A stretch of 64,000 bases of DNA. Origin: CAVORB01 sp963736235. Its GTDB lineage: Bacteria > Pseudomonadota > Gammaproteobacteria > Chromatiales > Chromatiaceae. Below the pieces are notes generated by a model, which worked only from the letters and a program-made list of their open reading frames with translations, made no database searches and was not told where the DNA came from. Shown piece after piece: positions 9,759 to 18,585 of this stretch. The stretch lies in assembly GCA_963736235.1 (NCBI GenBank), contig CAVTOR010000031.1, positions 990,740-1,054,739 on the forward strand, written 5' to 3'. Both the position numbers and the translations under genes were made by a program. Positions within the stretch are counted from its first letter, which is position 1. Each line of letters opens with the position of its first letter.

Positions 9759-10238
9759 TCAGCGGGGAGTGGCGGCGGTCAGTTGCCGGGGGTCGATCTC
9801 ACCGGAGTGCCAGTAAGGAAGGGTGACCAGCCCGCCCGTGAGCGTCGCGGTCCCCGCTATCCTCCAGGCCAGCGGCTCGTCCTTCAGCGCCAGCGCCGGC
9901 AGTCGCTGCAGCAGCCCGAACAGCTCGCTGACCACCTCGACGTCAACCGTCTCCTCGCCGAATGCCGGGATCTGGCGTTCCAGGACGCCGCCCCCGGTCG
10001 CGAACTCGGTTCCCTCGAGGGACAGGCGATAGGTCATCGCGCTGAGCGGCAGCGCGCGGTCGTTCGGATTCCGAATGTTCAGGGTGACGACGAAGGACTG
10101 CTGGACGAGCCCCAGCTCCTTGACTCGAAGCCCGGACAGCGCAACCTCCGGCGCGATCCAAGGCTTCGTGACGCTCGCACAGCCCGCGAGCATTGCGAGG
10201 ATCAAGAATGCAGCGGCGAGCAGCACTTTCCCAGGCAT
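9759..10238 (-). CDS. LEA type 2 family lipoprotein
   Basis: 159-residue predicted lipoprotein with a type II signal peptide and lipobox LAGC (Cys20). The body (about 35-150) is a WHy/LEA14-type domain, recognised from LRVKELGLVQQSFVVTLNIR, the N-P-N-D turn, and the following beta-rich GxxFATG pattern. Bacterial members are associated with desiccation or envelope stress in some species, but the role here is unproven. It is a single gene on the minus strand, divergent from the fumarate reductase operon. Confidence 0.82.
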   Translation of the reverse strand: MPGKVLLAAAFLILAMLAGCASVTKPWIAPEVALSGLRVKELGLVQQSFVVTLNIRNPNDRALPLSAMTYRLSLEGTEFATGGGVLERQIPAFGEETVDVEVVSELFGLLQRLPALALKDEPLAWRIAGTATLTGGLVTLPYWHSGEIDPRQLTAATPR

Positions 10239-10581
10239 CGGCCGAACCCCTTGGCAACAGAAACGATATCGCGGACGCCCCGGAAAAAGGGCGGAATTAC
10301 CGGTCTCGGCAAACAGCCCTGCTTCTCAATCGCGGGCGTTCGCGGACGGCCAGATTCTATCTCGGGGAGCCGGGTCGCACCTATCGTCGGGACAGCCCAC
10401 CCAGGCCTGGGACCGATACGACGGCCGCATGGCGTCAGAGTAAGCACCGATGCCGGCTCCCAGGGTTTCATCGCCCGATCTTGAGCGAGATCACATTCCG
10501 GCAAGCATTCGCTTCGGTAGCGAAAAAGAAAACACTAATATTACGAATTTCCTACAACAAGAAGATTCCACCCCTACCTGG
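10239..10581. promoter_or_regulatory. Divergent upstream region of the LEA2 gene and frdCAB
   Basis: 343 bases with no gene I can support. The right part (about 10505-10560) is distinctly AT-rich compared with its surroundings and is the likely frdC promoter. I looked for a convincing FNR-type dyad (TTGAT-N4-ATCAA) and did not find one. Confidence 0.35.
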
Positions 10582-11316
10582 ATGAAGACCCTCTCCCCCG
10601 GGCCCTCGGCCTGGCCCGCCCGACTGGATCTGCTGCAGAGCCTGTCGGGGCTGTTCCTCGCCCTGTTCATGTGGCTGCACATGTTCTTCGTCTCCTCGAT
10701 CCTCCTGGGCAAGGATGCCTTCTGGACCGTCGCCCGCTTTTTCGAGGGCTATTTCTTTTTTGGACGCGGCTTCCCGACGCTGGTATCCGCGTTCGTCGCC
10801 GCCGTCTTCCTGGTCATCGTGCTTCACGCCGCCCTGGCGATGCGGAAGTTCCCCGCCAACTGGCTTCAGTACCGGGCCTTCTGGCAACACAGCCGGACCA
10901 TGCGCCACGGCGACACCACCCTGTGGTTGGTCCAGGTGATCACCGGGTTCGCCATGTTCTTCCTCGCCTCGGTGCACCTGTATCTGATGATGACCCAGCC
11001 GGACCTCATCGGCCCCTATGCCTCCGCCGACCGGGTCTGGACCGGTCGCATGTGGCCCCTGTACCTGACGCTGCTGTTCGCGGTGGAGCTCCACGGCGGC
11101 ATCGGGCTCTACCGGCTGGCGGTCAAGTGGGGCTGGTTCGAAAGCCCCGATCCGGACCGCACCCGGGCGCGGCTCAAGGGCGCCAAGTGGGCCCTGACCG
11201 TCTTCTTCATCGCCCTGGGGCTGGCGTCCCTCGCGGCCTACGTCAAGATCGGCATCGAGCATGCCCCGAACGCGGGCGAGCTCTACACCCCGGCCTGGGC
11301 GGGAGAGGGGCCATGA
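10582..11316 (+). CDS. frdC: Fumarate reductase cytochrome b subunit (Wolinella type)
   Basis: 244-residue di-heme membrane anchor of quinol:fumarate reductase. The four haem-ligand histidines are at 33, 82, 132 and 171. As I recall the Wolinella succinogenes protein, its ligands are His44, 93, 143 and 182, so every one is offset by exactly 11. Glu55 and Glu169 fall at the positions of Wolinella Glu66 (quinol oxidation) and Glu180 (E-pathway). Segments such as MRHGDTTLW and FAVELHG are nearly identical. This indicates a menaquinol-oxidising, epsilon-type QFR rather than the E. coli FrdCD anchor. The ATG at 10582 is the best start although no strong ribosome binding site is seen. It overlaps frdA by ATGA, giving the order frdCAB. 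Confidence 0.95.
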   Translation: MKTLSPGPSAWPARLDLLQSLSGLFLALFMWLHMFFVSSILLGKDAFWTVARFFEGYFFFGRGFPTLVSAFVAAVFLVIVLHAALAMRKFPANWLQYRAFWQHSRTMRHGDTTLWLVQVITGFAMFFLASVHLYLMMTQPDLIGPYASADRVWTGRMWPLYLTLLFAVELHGGIGLYRLAVKWGWFESPDPDRTRARLKGAKWALTVFFIALGLASLAAYVKIGIEHAPNAGELYTPAWAGEGP

Positions 11317-13289
11317 GGATCATCTACACCGACGTGCTGGTGATCGGCGGCGGGCTCGCGGGGCTGCGCACGGCCATTGGGGTGAAGCGGCGCGGACTCG
11401 ACACCCTGATCCTGTCGCTGGTGCCGGCGAAGCGCTCGCATTCGGTCGCGGCCCAGGGCGGCATGCAGGCGAGCCTCGCCAACTGCGTCAAAGGGGCTGG
11501 CGACAACGAGGACGTGCACTTCGCGGACACGGTGCGCGGCAGCGACTGGGGCTGCGACCAGGTAGTCGCGCGCATGTTCACCCACATGGCGCCCAAGGCC
11601 GTGCGCGAGCTGGCCGCCTGGGGAGTGCCCTGGAACCGGGTGCGCAAGGGCGCGCACGGGGCCGTGATCAACGGCGAACGGGTGACCCTGATGGCGCCGC
11701 AAGAGGCCAACGGACTCATCACCGCGCGCGACTTCGGCGGCACCAAGAAGTGGCGCACCTGCTACACCTCCGACGGCACCGGCCACGCCATGCTCTACAC
11801 CCTCGGCGACCGGGCCATCGCCGAGTCGATCCCGGTGCACGAGCGCATGGAGGCGCTGGCCCTCATCCACGACGGCGCCCGCTGCCAAGGCGCGGTGGTG
11901 CGCAACCTGGTCACCGGCGAGCTGAGCGCCTACCTGGCCCGGGCGACCGTGATGGCCACCGGCGGCTACGGGCGCATCTACGGCGTCTCGACCAACGCCG
12001 TCATCAACGAGGGCATCGGTCAGGCCATTGCGCTGGAGACCGGGGTCGCCAGGCTCGCCAACCTGGAGGCGGTGCAGTTCCATCCGACCGCCATCGTCCC
12101 CGCCGGCATCCTGGTGACCGAGGGCTGCCGCGGCGACGGCGGCCTCCTGCGGGACAACGACGGGCACAGGTTCATGCCCGACTACGAGCCGGAGAAGAAG
12201 GAGCTCGCCTCCCGCGACGTCGTCTCGCGCCGCATGGCCGAGCACATGCGCTCGGGCAAGGGCGTCCCGGGACGCTTCGGCGACCATCTGTGGCTGGATA
12301 TCACGGTGCTGGGACGCGCCCACATCGAAAAGAACCTGCGCGAGGTCAAGGACATCTGCCAGTACTTTCTCGGCATCGACCCGGCCGAGAAGTGGATCCC
12401 CGTGCGGCCCACCCAGCACTATTCGATGGGCGGCATCCGCACCGACCACCGCGGCGAGAGCCCCTGGCTGCGCGGCCTGTTCGCCTGCGGCGAGGTCGCC
12501 TGCTGGGACATGCACGGCTTCAACCGCCTGGGGGGCAACTCGGTAGCGGAGACCGTGGTCTCGGGCATGCTGGTCTCGGAGTACGTGGCGGACTTCTGCG
12601 CCGCGCCGGAAGGCGAGATCGACATCTCCACCGCGCTGGCCAAGGAGTTCCTCGGGCGCGAGCAGGCCAAGCTCGCCGCACTGCTCGACACCAAGGGCAG
12701 CGAGCACCCGGTGGCGCTCCGTAAGCGCATGGAGCAGGTGATGATGAGAAAGGTGGGCCTGTTCCGCAACGGTCCACACCTCGAGGAGGCGGTCGAGGAG
12801 CTCAAGGAGCTGCTCCAGCGCAGCCACAAAGTCGGCGTGTGCTGCCGGCACCCCGCCGCCAATCCGGAGCTGGTGCTGGCCTATCGGCTGCCGAAAATGT
12901 TGAAGATCGCGCTCGGGGCAGCCTTGGGGGCGCTGCGGCGCACCGAGAGCCGCGGCGCCCACTTCCGCGAGGATCATCCAGAGCGCAACGACCGCGACTG
13001 GCTGAAACGCACGCTATTCTCCTGGCCCGGCGAGGGCGACGACTTGCCCTCGTTGGAGTACGAGCCCATGGACGTCAAGACCATGGAGCTTCCGCCCGGA
13101 TTCCGCGGTTACGGCACCAAGAACATCGTCGAGCACCCGGACACCGCGATCCGTCAGGCCGACGTCGACGCCACGCAGGCCGGATCCCGCGACCGCTATG
13201 CCGTCCAGGATTCGCTTATGCCCTTTCGCCACCTGCTCCCCGAGCAGTATCGCGCGAGCAACGAACGCGTCCAGGAGCGCGAGCGATGA
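11313..13289 (+). CDS. frdA: Fumarate reductase flavoprotein subunit
   Basis: 658-residue catalytic subunit. The FAD dinucleotide motif is at about 9-16 (VIGGGLAG) and covalent FAD is expected at His43 in RSHSVAAQGG. Active-site segments QFHPT, RHxxxDITVLGR-like and HYSMGGIRT are present. The sequence tracks the Wolinella FrdA throughout (GSDWGCDQ, DFGGTKKWRTCYT, ACWDMHGFNRLGGNS) and has the longer C-terminus of that group. It reduces fumarate to succinate, or the reverse, on the cytoplasmic side, passing electrons via FrdB. Its ATG overlaps frdC's stop and its stop overlaps frdB's start by four bases each, so translation is coupled. Confidence 0.97.
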   Translation: MRIIYTDVLVIGGGLAGLRTAIGVKRRGLDTLILSLVPAKRSHSVAAQGGMQASLANCVKGAGDNEDVHFADTVRGSDWGCDQVVARMFTHMAPKAVRELAAWGVPWNRVRKGAHGAVINGERVTLMAPQEANGLITARDFGGTKKWRTCYTSDGTGHAMLYTLGDRAIAESIPVHERMEALALIHDGARCQGAVVRNLVTGELSAYLARATVMATGGYGRIYGVSTNAVINEGIGQAIALETGVARLANLEAVQFHPTAIVPAGILVTEGCRGDGGLLRDNDGHRFMPDYEPEKKELASRDVVSRRMAEHMRSGKGVPGRFGDHLWLDITVLGRAHIEKNLREVKDICQYFLGIDPAEKWIPVRPTQHYSMGGIRTDHRGESPWLRGLFACGEVACWDMHGFNRLGGNSVAETVVSGMLVSEYVADFCAAPEGEIDISTALAKEFLGREQAKLAALLDTKGSEHPVALRKRMEQVMMRKVGLFRNGPHLEEAVEELKELLQRSHKVGVCCRHPAANPELVLAYRLPKMLKIALGAALGALRRTESRGAHFREDHPERNDRDWLKRTLFSWPGEGDDLPSLEYEPMDVKTMELPPGFRGYGTKNIVEHPDTAIRQADVDATQAGSRDRYAVQDSLMPFRHLLPEQYRASNERVQERER

Positions 13290-14019
13290 GCCGGACCCTG
13301 ACCTTCAACGTCTTCCGTCACACCCCGGCCGACCCCGACAGCCAGCCGCGCATGGAGCGCTACCGCCTGGAGGAGTCCCCGGGCATGACGCTGTTCATCG
13401 CCCTCAACCTGATCCGCGACGAGCAGGACCCGGGCCTCGCCTTCGACTTCGTCTGCCGCGCCGGGGTGTGCGGCAGCTGCGCCATGGTGATCAACGGCAG
13501 GCCGGGCCTGGCCTGCCGCACCCTGACCGAGTCCCTGCCGGCCGAAATCACCCTGTTGCCGCTGCCGACGTTCGAGCTGATCGCGGACCTTTCGGTGAAC
13601 ACCGGACAAGTGGATGCGCGCCATGAGCGAGCGGCTGGAGACCTGGGTCCATCTCGACCGGGCAGCCAGACGTCGACCGGCTCGAGGACCCCATGGACCC
13701 GGACCTGGCCGAGCACATCTACGAGCTCGACCGCTGCATCGAGTGCGGCTGCTGCGTGAGCGCCTGCGGCACGGCACGCATGCGCGAGGACTTCGTGGGC
13801 GCGGTCGGCATCAACAAGATCGCCCGCTTCCGCGCCGATCCCAGGGACCAGCGCGCCGACCCCGACTTCTACCAGGTCATCGGCGACGACGACGGGGTGT
13901 TCGGCTGCATGAGCCTGCTCGGCTGCCACGACGTCTGCCCGAAAGGCCTGTCGCTCCAGACCCAGATCGCGTTCGTGCGCAGGAAGATGGCCCTGGCGGG
14001 ACTGCGCGGCGAGACCTGA
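13286..14019 (+). pseudogene. frdB: Fumarate reductase iron-sulfur subunit, two frameshifts
   Basis: The N-terminal frame has the plant-type 2Fe-2S ligands in CRAGVCGSCAMV with a final Cys in GLACRT. After LIADLSVNTG an extra base near 13608 shifts the frame: KWMRAMSERLETWVHLDRAA continues in the next frame. A second break near 13660 returns to the frame that carries CIECGCCVSACG and CHDVCP for the 4Fe-4S and 3Fe-4S clusters, ending at 14019. All ligands of a complete FrdB of about 244 residues are present across the pieces, and the operon partners are intact. A sequencing error is therefore at least as likely as loss of function. Confidence 0.9.
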
Positions 14020-14080
14020 ACTCCAGCAGCGGCGGCGAAAGCCGGCTACCCGGCGCTGCAGGATCTGCCGGAGCGCGGAC

Positions 14081-14386
14081 TCAGTCGTCGTCGTCCAGCT
14101 CGGGGTCCCAGCCCTCGGCGCGAGCGCGCTCGACGGCCGCGGCGTAGATGCGCGCGTGGCGTTCCCGCAGCTCGGGCGGGAGGCGCGAGGCGAGATGGCC
14201 GTGTGGCTGCCACGCGACCGCCACCTGGTCGTACAGGGCCTCGATCCTCTGCATGTTCCAGCCGGCGCAGGTCTCCGTCTCGGGGATGATCCCGAAGACC
14301 CAGGCATCGCGGATGATGTTTCCGGTCGGGGTCATCCCACCTCTGGGGATCTTGTCGATACCAGGGAAAACTTTGTTCTGTCTCAT
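14081..14386 (-). CDS. Hypothetical protein
   Basis: 101-residue protein, no recognised family. It begins MRQNKVFPGIDKIPRGGMTP, has a single Cys in the segment ETCAGWNM, a helical middle, and an acidic tail ending in a run of Asp. No signal peptide or membrane segment. Even composition and a plausible codon pattern support it, but the ribosome binding site is weak. It is convergent with frdB, with about 60 bases between, and divergent from the AEC transporter. Confidence 0.6.
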   Translation of the reverse strand: MRQNKVFPGIDKIPRGGMTPTGNIIRDAWVFGIIPETETCAGWNMQRIEALYDQVAVAWQPHGHLASRLPPELRERHARIYAAAVERARAEGWDPELDDDD

Positions 14387-14610
14387 CGCTGACGGTTTCC
14401 TGGTCTGAATTGCTTACAATTGTGGCCGATCGGGACGGGGCTCGCCAAGGGCCGCTCCCGGACATTCATCGCGAGAGGCAATGCCGAACCATGGGCGACA
14501 CGGTCGTGGATCCGTTCCGTCACGGTGAGCCCGCGGGCAGCGGGCGCTGCCGCAGCCATGGAACCGGCGACCCGCTGAGCGGGTACGCCCGGCGGGTGCC
14601 CTGACCCCGC

Positions 14611-15486
14611 TTGTTCTACCAGATCCTCTCCATCGTCGCACCCGTGTTCGGGCTGGTGCTGGTCGGCTGGCTCTACGCCCGCCGGCACGGGCCGGACATG
14701 TCGGCGGCCAATCGCATGAACCTCGACGTCTTCATTCCCGCCCTGATCTTCGACGTCCTGTCCGGGAAGGATTTCCAGATCGGCCTGTACCTGGACCTGG
14801 CCCTCGGCGCGCTGCTGGTCGTGCTGGGCTCGGGGCTGGTTGCGCTCGCGGTGAGCCGGGTCAGCGGCACCGCCTGGCGTACCCTGGTGCCCCCGTCCAT
14901 GTTCAACAACTCGGGCAACATGGGGCTGCCGCTGGCGGTGCTGGCCTTCGGCGAGCAGGCCCTGCCGGCGGCGGTGGTGGTGTTCCTGGTGGAGAACCTG
15001 ATGCACTTCACCGTCGGGGTCCGCATGCTGGACCCGGGGGCCAGCCTGGCCCGCCTGCTGCGGATACCCATGGTGATGGCCTGCCTGCTTGGCCTCGCCT
15101 TCTCGCTCCTGCAAGTGCACCTGCCGCGGCCGCTGGCGGTGGGGGTCGAGATGCTCGGTCAGGTGTCCATTCCGCTGATGCTGTTCGCCCTGGGTGTGCG
15201 CCTAAAGGACGCGGACTGGTCTCACTGGCGGGTCGGCATACTGGGGGCCGGACTGCGGCCCGTAGCTGGGCTGGCGGTCGCCCTGCCGCTGCTGCTGGTC
15301 CTGCCGCTGGAGGAATCACTGGCGCGCCAGCTGGTTCTGTTCGCCGTGCTGCCGCCCGCGGTGCTCAACTACGTGCTGGCCGAGCAATACGGCCAGGAGC
15401 CGGAAACCGTAGCCTCGATCGTCATCTGGGGCAACCTGGCGAGCCTGCTGACCATACCCCTGACCCTGGCCTTCGTCTTGCCCTGA
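14611..15486 (+). CDS. AEC family transporter (auxin efflux carrier-like permease)
   Basis: 291-residue membrane protein with about ten hydrophobic segments and the two-fold repeated carrier topology. The central FNNSGNMGLPLAVLAFGEQA segment matches the conserved N-N-x-G-x-x-G-L-P motif of the PF03547 family. The start is taken as TTG 14611 because an in-frame stop lies 9 bases upstream; no clear ribosome binding site is visible. Family members export or exchange small organic acids; the substrate cannot be told from sequence. No obvious operon. Confidence 0.85.
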   Translation: MFYQILSIVAPVFGLVLVGWLYARRHGPDMSAANRMNLDVFIPALIFDVLSGKDFQIGLYLDLALGALLVVLGSGLVALAVSRVSGTAWRTLVPPSMFNNSGNMGLPLAVLAFGEQALPAAVVVFLVENLMHFTVGVRMLDPGASLARLLRIPMVMACLLGLAFSLLQVHLPRPLAVGVEMLGQVSIPLMLFALGVRLKDADWSHWRVGILGAGLRPVAGLAVALPLLLVLPLEESLARQLVLFAVLPPAVLNYVLAEQYGQEPETVASIVIWGNLASLLTIPLTLAFVLP

Positions 15487-15549
15487 AACCGAGACCGCCC
15501 GAGTTTCGTTTATACTTTTGCGTTTCCGCCTATTGCCGCTCCCGAGCCC

Positions 15550-16607
15550 ATGCATCACCAGACCGACGACCTACGCATCCGCGACATCAAGCAGGTGGCC
15601 CCGCCCAAGGCCCTGCACGAGGAATTCCCGATCAGCGACCAGGCGGCGGAGACCGTCTTCAACGCCCGCCGCGAGATCCAGCGCATCCTCCACGGCGAGG
15701 ACGACCGGCTGCTGGTGGTGGTCGGCCCCTGCTCGGTCCACGATCCGCGGGCCGCCTGCGAGTATGCGCGGGGCCTGTGCGAGCTGCGCGAGGAGCTCAA
15801 GCGAACACCTGATGATCGTAATGCGGGTCTACTTCGAGAAGCCGCGCACCACGGTCGGCTGGAAGGGCCTGATCAACGACCCCAACCTGGACGGCAGCTT
15901 CGAGATCAACCAGGGCCTGCGGGTCGCCCGCAAGCTGCTGCTCGACCTGGCGGAAATGGGCATGCCGGCCGGCACCGAGTTTCTCGACCTGATCAGCCCC
16001 CAGTACATCGCCGATCTCATCAGCTGGGGCGCGATCGGCGCCCGCACCACCGAGAGCCAGGGCCACCGGGAGCTCGCCTCCGGCCTGTCCTGCCCGGTCG
16101 GCTTCAAGAACGCCACCGACGGCTCGGTCAAGGTCGCCATCGACGCCATTCACGCGGCGGCCGGGCCTCATGTGTTCCTATCGCTCACCAAGGACGGCCA
16201 TTCGGCCATCTTCAGCACCGCCGGCAATGAGGACACCCACATCATCCTGCGCGGCGGAAAGCGGCCGAACTACGACACCGAGAGCGTGAACATCGCGTCC
16301 GAGGAGATCACCGAGCGCGGGACTCTCGCCCAAGATCATGATCGACTTCAGCCATGCCAACAGCCGCAAGAAGCCGGAGAAACAGATCCAGGTGGCGCGC
16401 GACGTGGCCGGCCAGATCGCCCGCGGTGACCGCCGCATCATCGGCGTCATGATCGAGAGCCACCTGGTGGCCGGCCGCCAGGACCTGACGCCGGACGAGG
16501 ACCTGATCTACGGCCAGAGCGTCACCGACGCCTGCGTCGGCTGGGGCGACACCGTCCCCATGCTGATGGAGCTGGCCCAGGCAGCGGCCAAGCGGCGCGA
16601 GACCTGA
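15550..16607 (+). pseudogene. aroG: 3-deoxy-7-phosphoheptulonate synthase, class I, two frameshifts
   Basis: AroFGH-type DAHP synthase, which condenses phosphoenolpyruvate and erythrose 4-phosphate in the first step of aromatic biosynthesis. The N-terminal frame (VVVGPCSVHDPRAACEYA) runs to about 15805. The middle (VMRVYFEKPRTTVGWKGL, IGARTTESQGHRELASG, VGFKNATDGS) is in a second frame, and the C-terminus from about 16325 (IMIDFSHANSRKK, VMIESHL, ITDACxGW type) is in a third. Both breaks are single-base changes. Joined, the protein is about 350 residues, normal for the family, so I suspect errors. The aroG symbol reflects the subfamily; its feedback specificity is not certain. Confidence 0.88.
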
Positions 16608-16617
16608 GGCACGCACC

Positions 16618-17493
16618 GTGAGCAACCCCAAGGGTTCCCTGTTCTGGATGGTGGTCTACCTCGCCGCGGTAGCGGCGATAGGCGCGCTGCTTTTTCTGCC
16701 CCTGCGCGAGGCCTTCATGGCCAACTGGGCATTCAACAGCCTGATCCTGGCCGTGCTCGCGGTGGGCATCCTGATCAATTTCCGCCACGTGCTGGTGCTC
16801 GGCCCCGAGATCGCCTGGATCAAGCTTTTCCGCACCGGCGAGACGGGCATCTCCGTGGCCGTGGAGCCGCGCCTCCTGAAGCCGCTGGCGCGCCACCTGC
16901 AAGGCCGGCGCAAGGACCGGTTCCGTCTCTCGGCGCTGGCGCTCCGCACCGTTCTAGACGGCATTCGCGCCCGCCTCGACGAATCCCGCGAGATCTCGCG
17001 CTACATGATCGGGCTCCTGATCTTCCTAGGCCTGCTCGGCACCTTCTGGGGGCTGCTCGGCACCATCGGCGCTGTGGGCCGCGTCATCTCGGGGCTCGAC
17101 GTCGGGGGTGGCGACGTCAACCTGGTGTTCGGTGAGCTCAAGGCCGGGCTCGAGGCGCCCCTGGCCGGCATGGGCACCGCCTTCAGCTCCTCCCTGTTCG
17201 GCCTCGGCGGCTCCCTCGTCCTCGGCTTCCTGGACCTACAGGCGGGCCACGCCCAGAACCGCTTCTTCAACGGGCTGGAGGAATGGCTTACCGGTGTCAC
17301 CCAGCTCATCGACGAGCCCGGCCGGCGATCGGTGCCGGACGAGCCGCCGGTGGAGATCGAGGAGGCAGGCGCCATGACACCTTTGCTTGAGGAGCTGCGG
17401 GTCCAGCGCCGGCTGCTTGAGGCCCTGCTCGCCAAGCCCGGAGCCGCCGAGCGCGAGCGCGCACCCGCGCCAGATCCCGACCGGGAGGCCTGA
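16618..17493 (+). CDS. MotA/TolQ/ExbB-like proton channel family protein
   Basis: 291-residue inner-membrane protein. Two N-terminal membrane segments (about 9-28 and 36-55) are followed by a cytoplasmic stretch. Two further segments (about 128-150, with LGLLGTFWGLLGTIGAV, and about 183-205) form the conserved channel pair of the MotA/ExbB superfamily. A Glu/Pro-rich cytoplasmic tail follows. It is the stator partner of the MotB/OmpA-like protein that starts six bases after its stop. The architecture resembles the ZorA subunit of Zorya systems and the orphan MotAB-like pairs found in many proteobacteria. No Zorya effector gene is nearby, so an ion-driven envelope function is more likely. GTG start. 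Confidence 0.82.
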   Translation: MSNPKGSLFWMVVYLAAVAAIGALLFLPLREAFMANWAFNSLILAVLAVGILINFRHVLVLGPEIAWIKLFRTGETGISVAVEPRLLKPLARHLQGRRKDRFRLSALALRTVLDGIRARLDESREISRYMIGLLIFLGLLGTFWGLLGTIGAVGRVISGLDVGGGDVNLVFGELKAGLEAPLAGMGTAFSSSLFGLGGSLVLGFLDLQAGHAQNRFFNGLEEWLTGVTQLIDEPGRRSVPDEPPVEIEEAGAMTPLLEELRVQRRLLEALLAKPGAAERERAPAPDPDREA

Positions 17494-17498
17494 TCCCC

Positions 17499-18569
17499 AT
17501 GTTCTCGGGCATCCGCCGCAGCGGACGCACGGTCAACGTCTGGCCGGGCTACGTGGACGCCCTGGCGGCCCTGCTGATGGTCGTCATCTTCGTCCTGCTG
17601 ATCTTCACCCTGGCCCAGTTCCTGCTGCGCCAGGTGGTGTCGGAGCAGGAGACCGAGCTCGACGACCTCCACGAGCAGATGGCAACGCTGATCGAGCAGC
17701 TTGGCCTCGAGCGGGAGCAGACCAGCGCCCTGAGCAACGAGATCGATCGGCTCTCGAACCTGGTCGCCGGACTCACGGCTGAGAAGCAGGATCTGCAGAC
17801 GCGCCTGGCCGCCGAGAGCCACCGCGCCCTGATCGCGGAGCAGGAGAAGGCGGAGCGGGACGTCCAGATCCTCGCCCTGAACGCCCTGGTAGGGGAGCAG
17901 CAGGCGGCGCTGGAGAACGAGAAGAAGCTTTCCGCCGAGGCCCAGGCCCAGGTCGCGCTGCTCAGCCTGCAGATCTCCCAGCTGCAGGAGCAGCTCCAGG
18001 TGATCGGCCAGGCCCTGGAGATCGCGGAGACGGAGAAGAAGGCGCAGGCGGAGCAGATCGAGGACCTCGGCAACCGCCTCAACATCGAGCTGGCGCGCCG
18101 CGTCAACGAGCTCTCGCGCTACCGGTCCGAGTTCTTCGGCAAGGTCAAGGAGGCGCTGGGGGACAACCCGGACATCAAGGTCGAGGGCGACCGCTTCGTC
18201 TTCCAGTCCGAGCTCCTGTTCGGCTCCGGGTCGGCGGAGCTGGGGGATGCCGGCAAGGCCCAGCTGGCCCGCCTGGCCGGCACCCTCAAGGGGCTCGACG
18301 GCCAGATCCCCGCCAACGTGGACTGGATCCTGCGCATCGACGGCCACACAGACCGGGTGCCGCTGACCGGCGGCCGCGAGTTCGCTTCAAACTGGGAGCT
18401 CTCCACGGCGCGCGCCCTGTCCGTGGTCGAGTACTTGGCCAGCCAGGGCATCCCCCAGCGCCGCATGGCAGCCGCCGGCTTCGGCGAGTTCCGCCCGGTC
18501 GACCCCGGCGCGACGCCGGAGGCCAACCGCAGGAATCGGCGCATCGAGATCAAGCTGACGACGCCCTGA
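17499..18569 (+). CDS. MotB/OmpA-like peptidoglycan-binding protein with long coiled coil
   Basis: 356-residue protein. One membrane helix (about 18-42) carries an Asp (about residue 21, in GYVDALAALLMV) at the place of the proton-carrying Asp of MotB. It is followed by about 150 residues of Glu/Gln/Leu heptads forming a long coiled coil, and then an OmpA-type peptidoglycan-binding domain (about 215-355, with RIDGHTDRVPL and NRRNRRIEIK). It pairs with the MotA/ExbB-like gene six bases upstream as a probable 5:2 stator-type complex. The extended coiled coil is ZorB-like, but no ZorC/D/E gene follows; the next gene is tpm. Confidence 0.82.
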   Translation: MFSGIRRSGRTVNVWPGYVDALAALLMVVIFVLLIFTLAQFLLRQVVSEQETELDDLHEQMATLIEQLGLEREQTSALSNEIDRLSNLVAGLTAEKQDLQTRLAAESHRALIAEQEKAERDVQILALNALVGEQQAALENEKKLSAEAQAQVALLSLQISQLQEQLQVIGQALEIAETEKKAQAEQIEDLGNRLNIELARRVNELSRYRSEFFGKVKEALGDNPDIKVEGDRFVFQSELLFGSGSAELGDAGKAQLARLAGTLKGLDGQIPANVDWILRIDGHTDRVPLTGGREFASNWELSTARALSVVEYLASQGIPQRRMAAAGFGEFRPVDPGATPEANRRNRRIEIKLTTP

Positions 18570-18585
18570 GGCGAGGACGAGGCCC

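Noticed and set aside
10239..10581. FNR box upstream of frdC
   Set aside because: No TTGAT-N4-ATCAA dyad could be found; AT-richness alone is not enough.
11283..12977. 564-codon minus-strand frame opposite frdA
   Set aside because: Antisense shadow of a highly conserved gene in high-GC DNA; the His/Val/Gly-rich low-complexity product has no domain.
10671..13289. Long frame apparently fusing part of frdC with frdA (872 codons)
   Set aside because: The upstream portion is frdC read out of frame; frdA starts at the ATG overlapping the frdC stop, matching Wolinella FrdA residue 1.
16618..18569. Complete Zorya anti-phage system
   Set aside because: Only the ZorA/ZorB-like pair is present; flanking genes are DAHP synthase and tpm, with no ZorC/D/E/F/G candidates.
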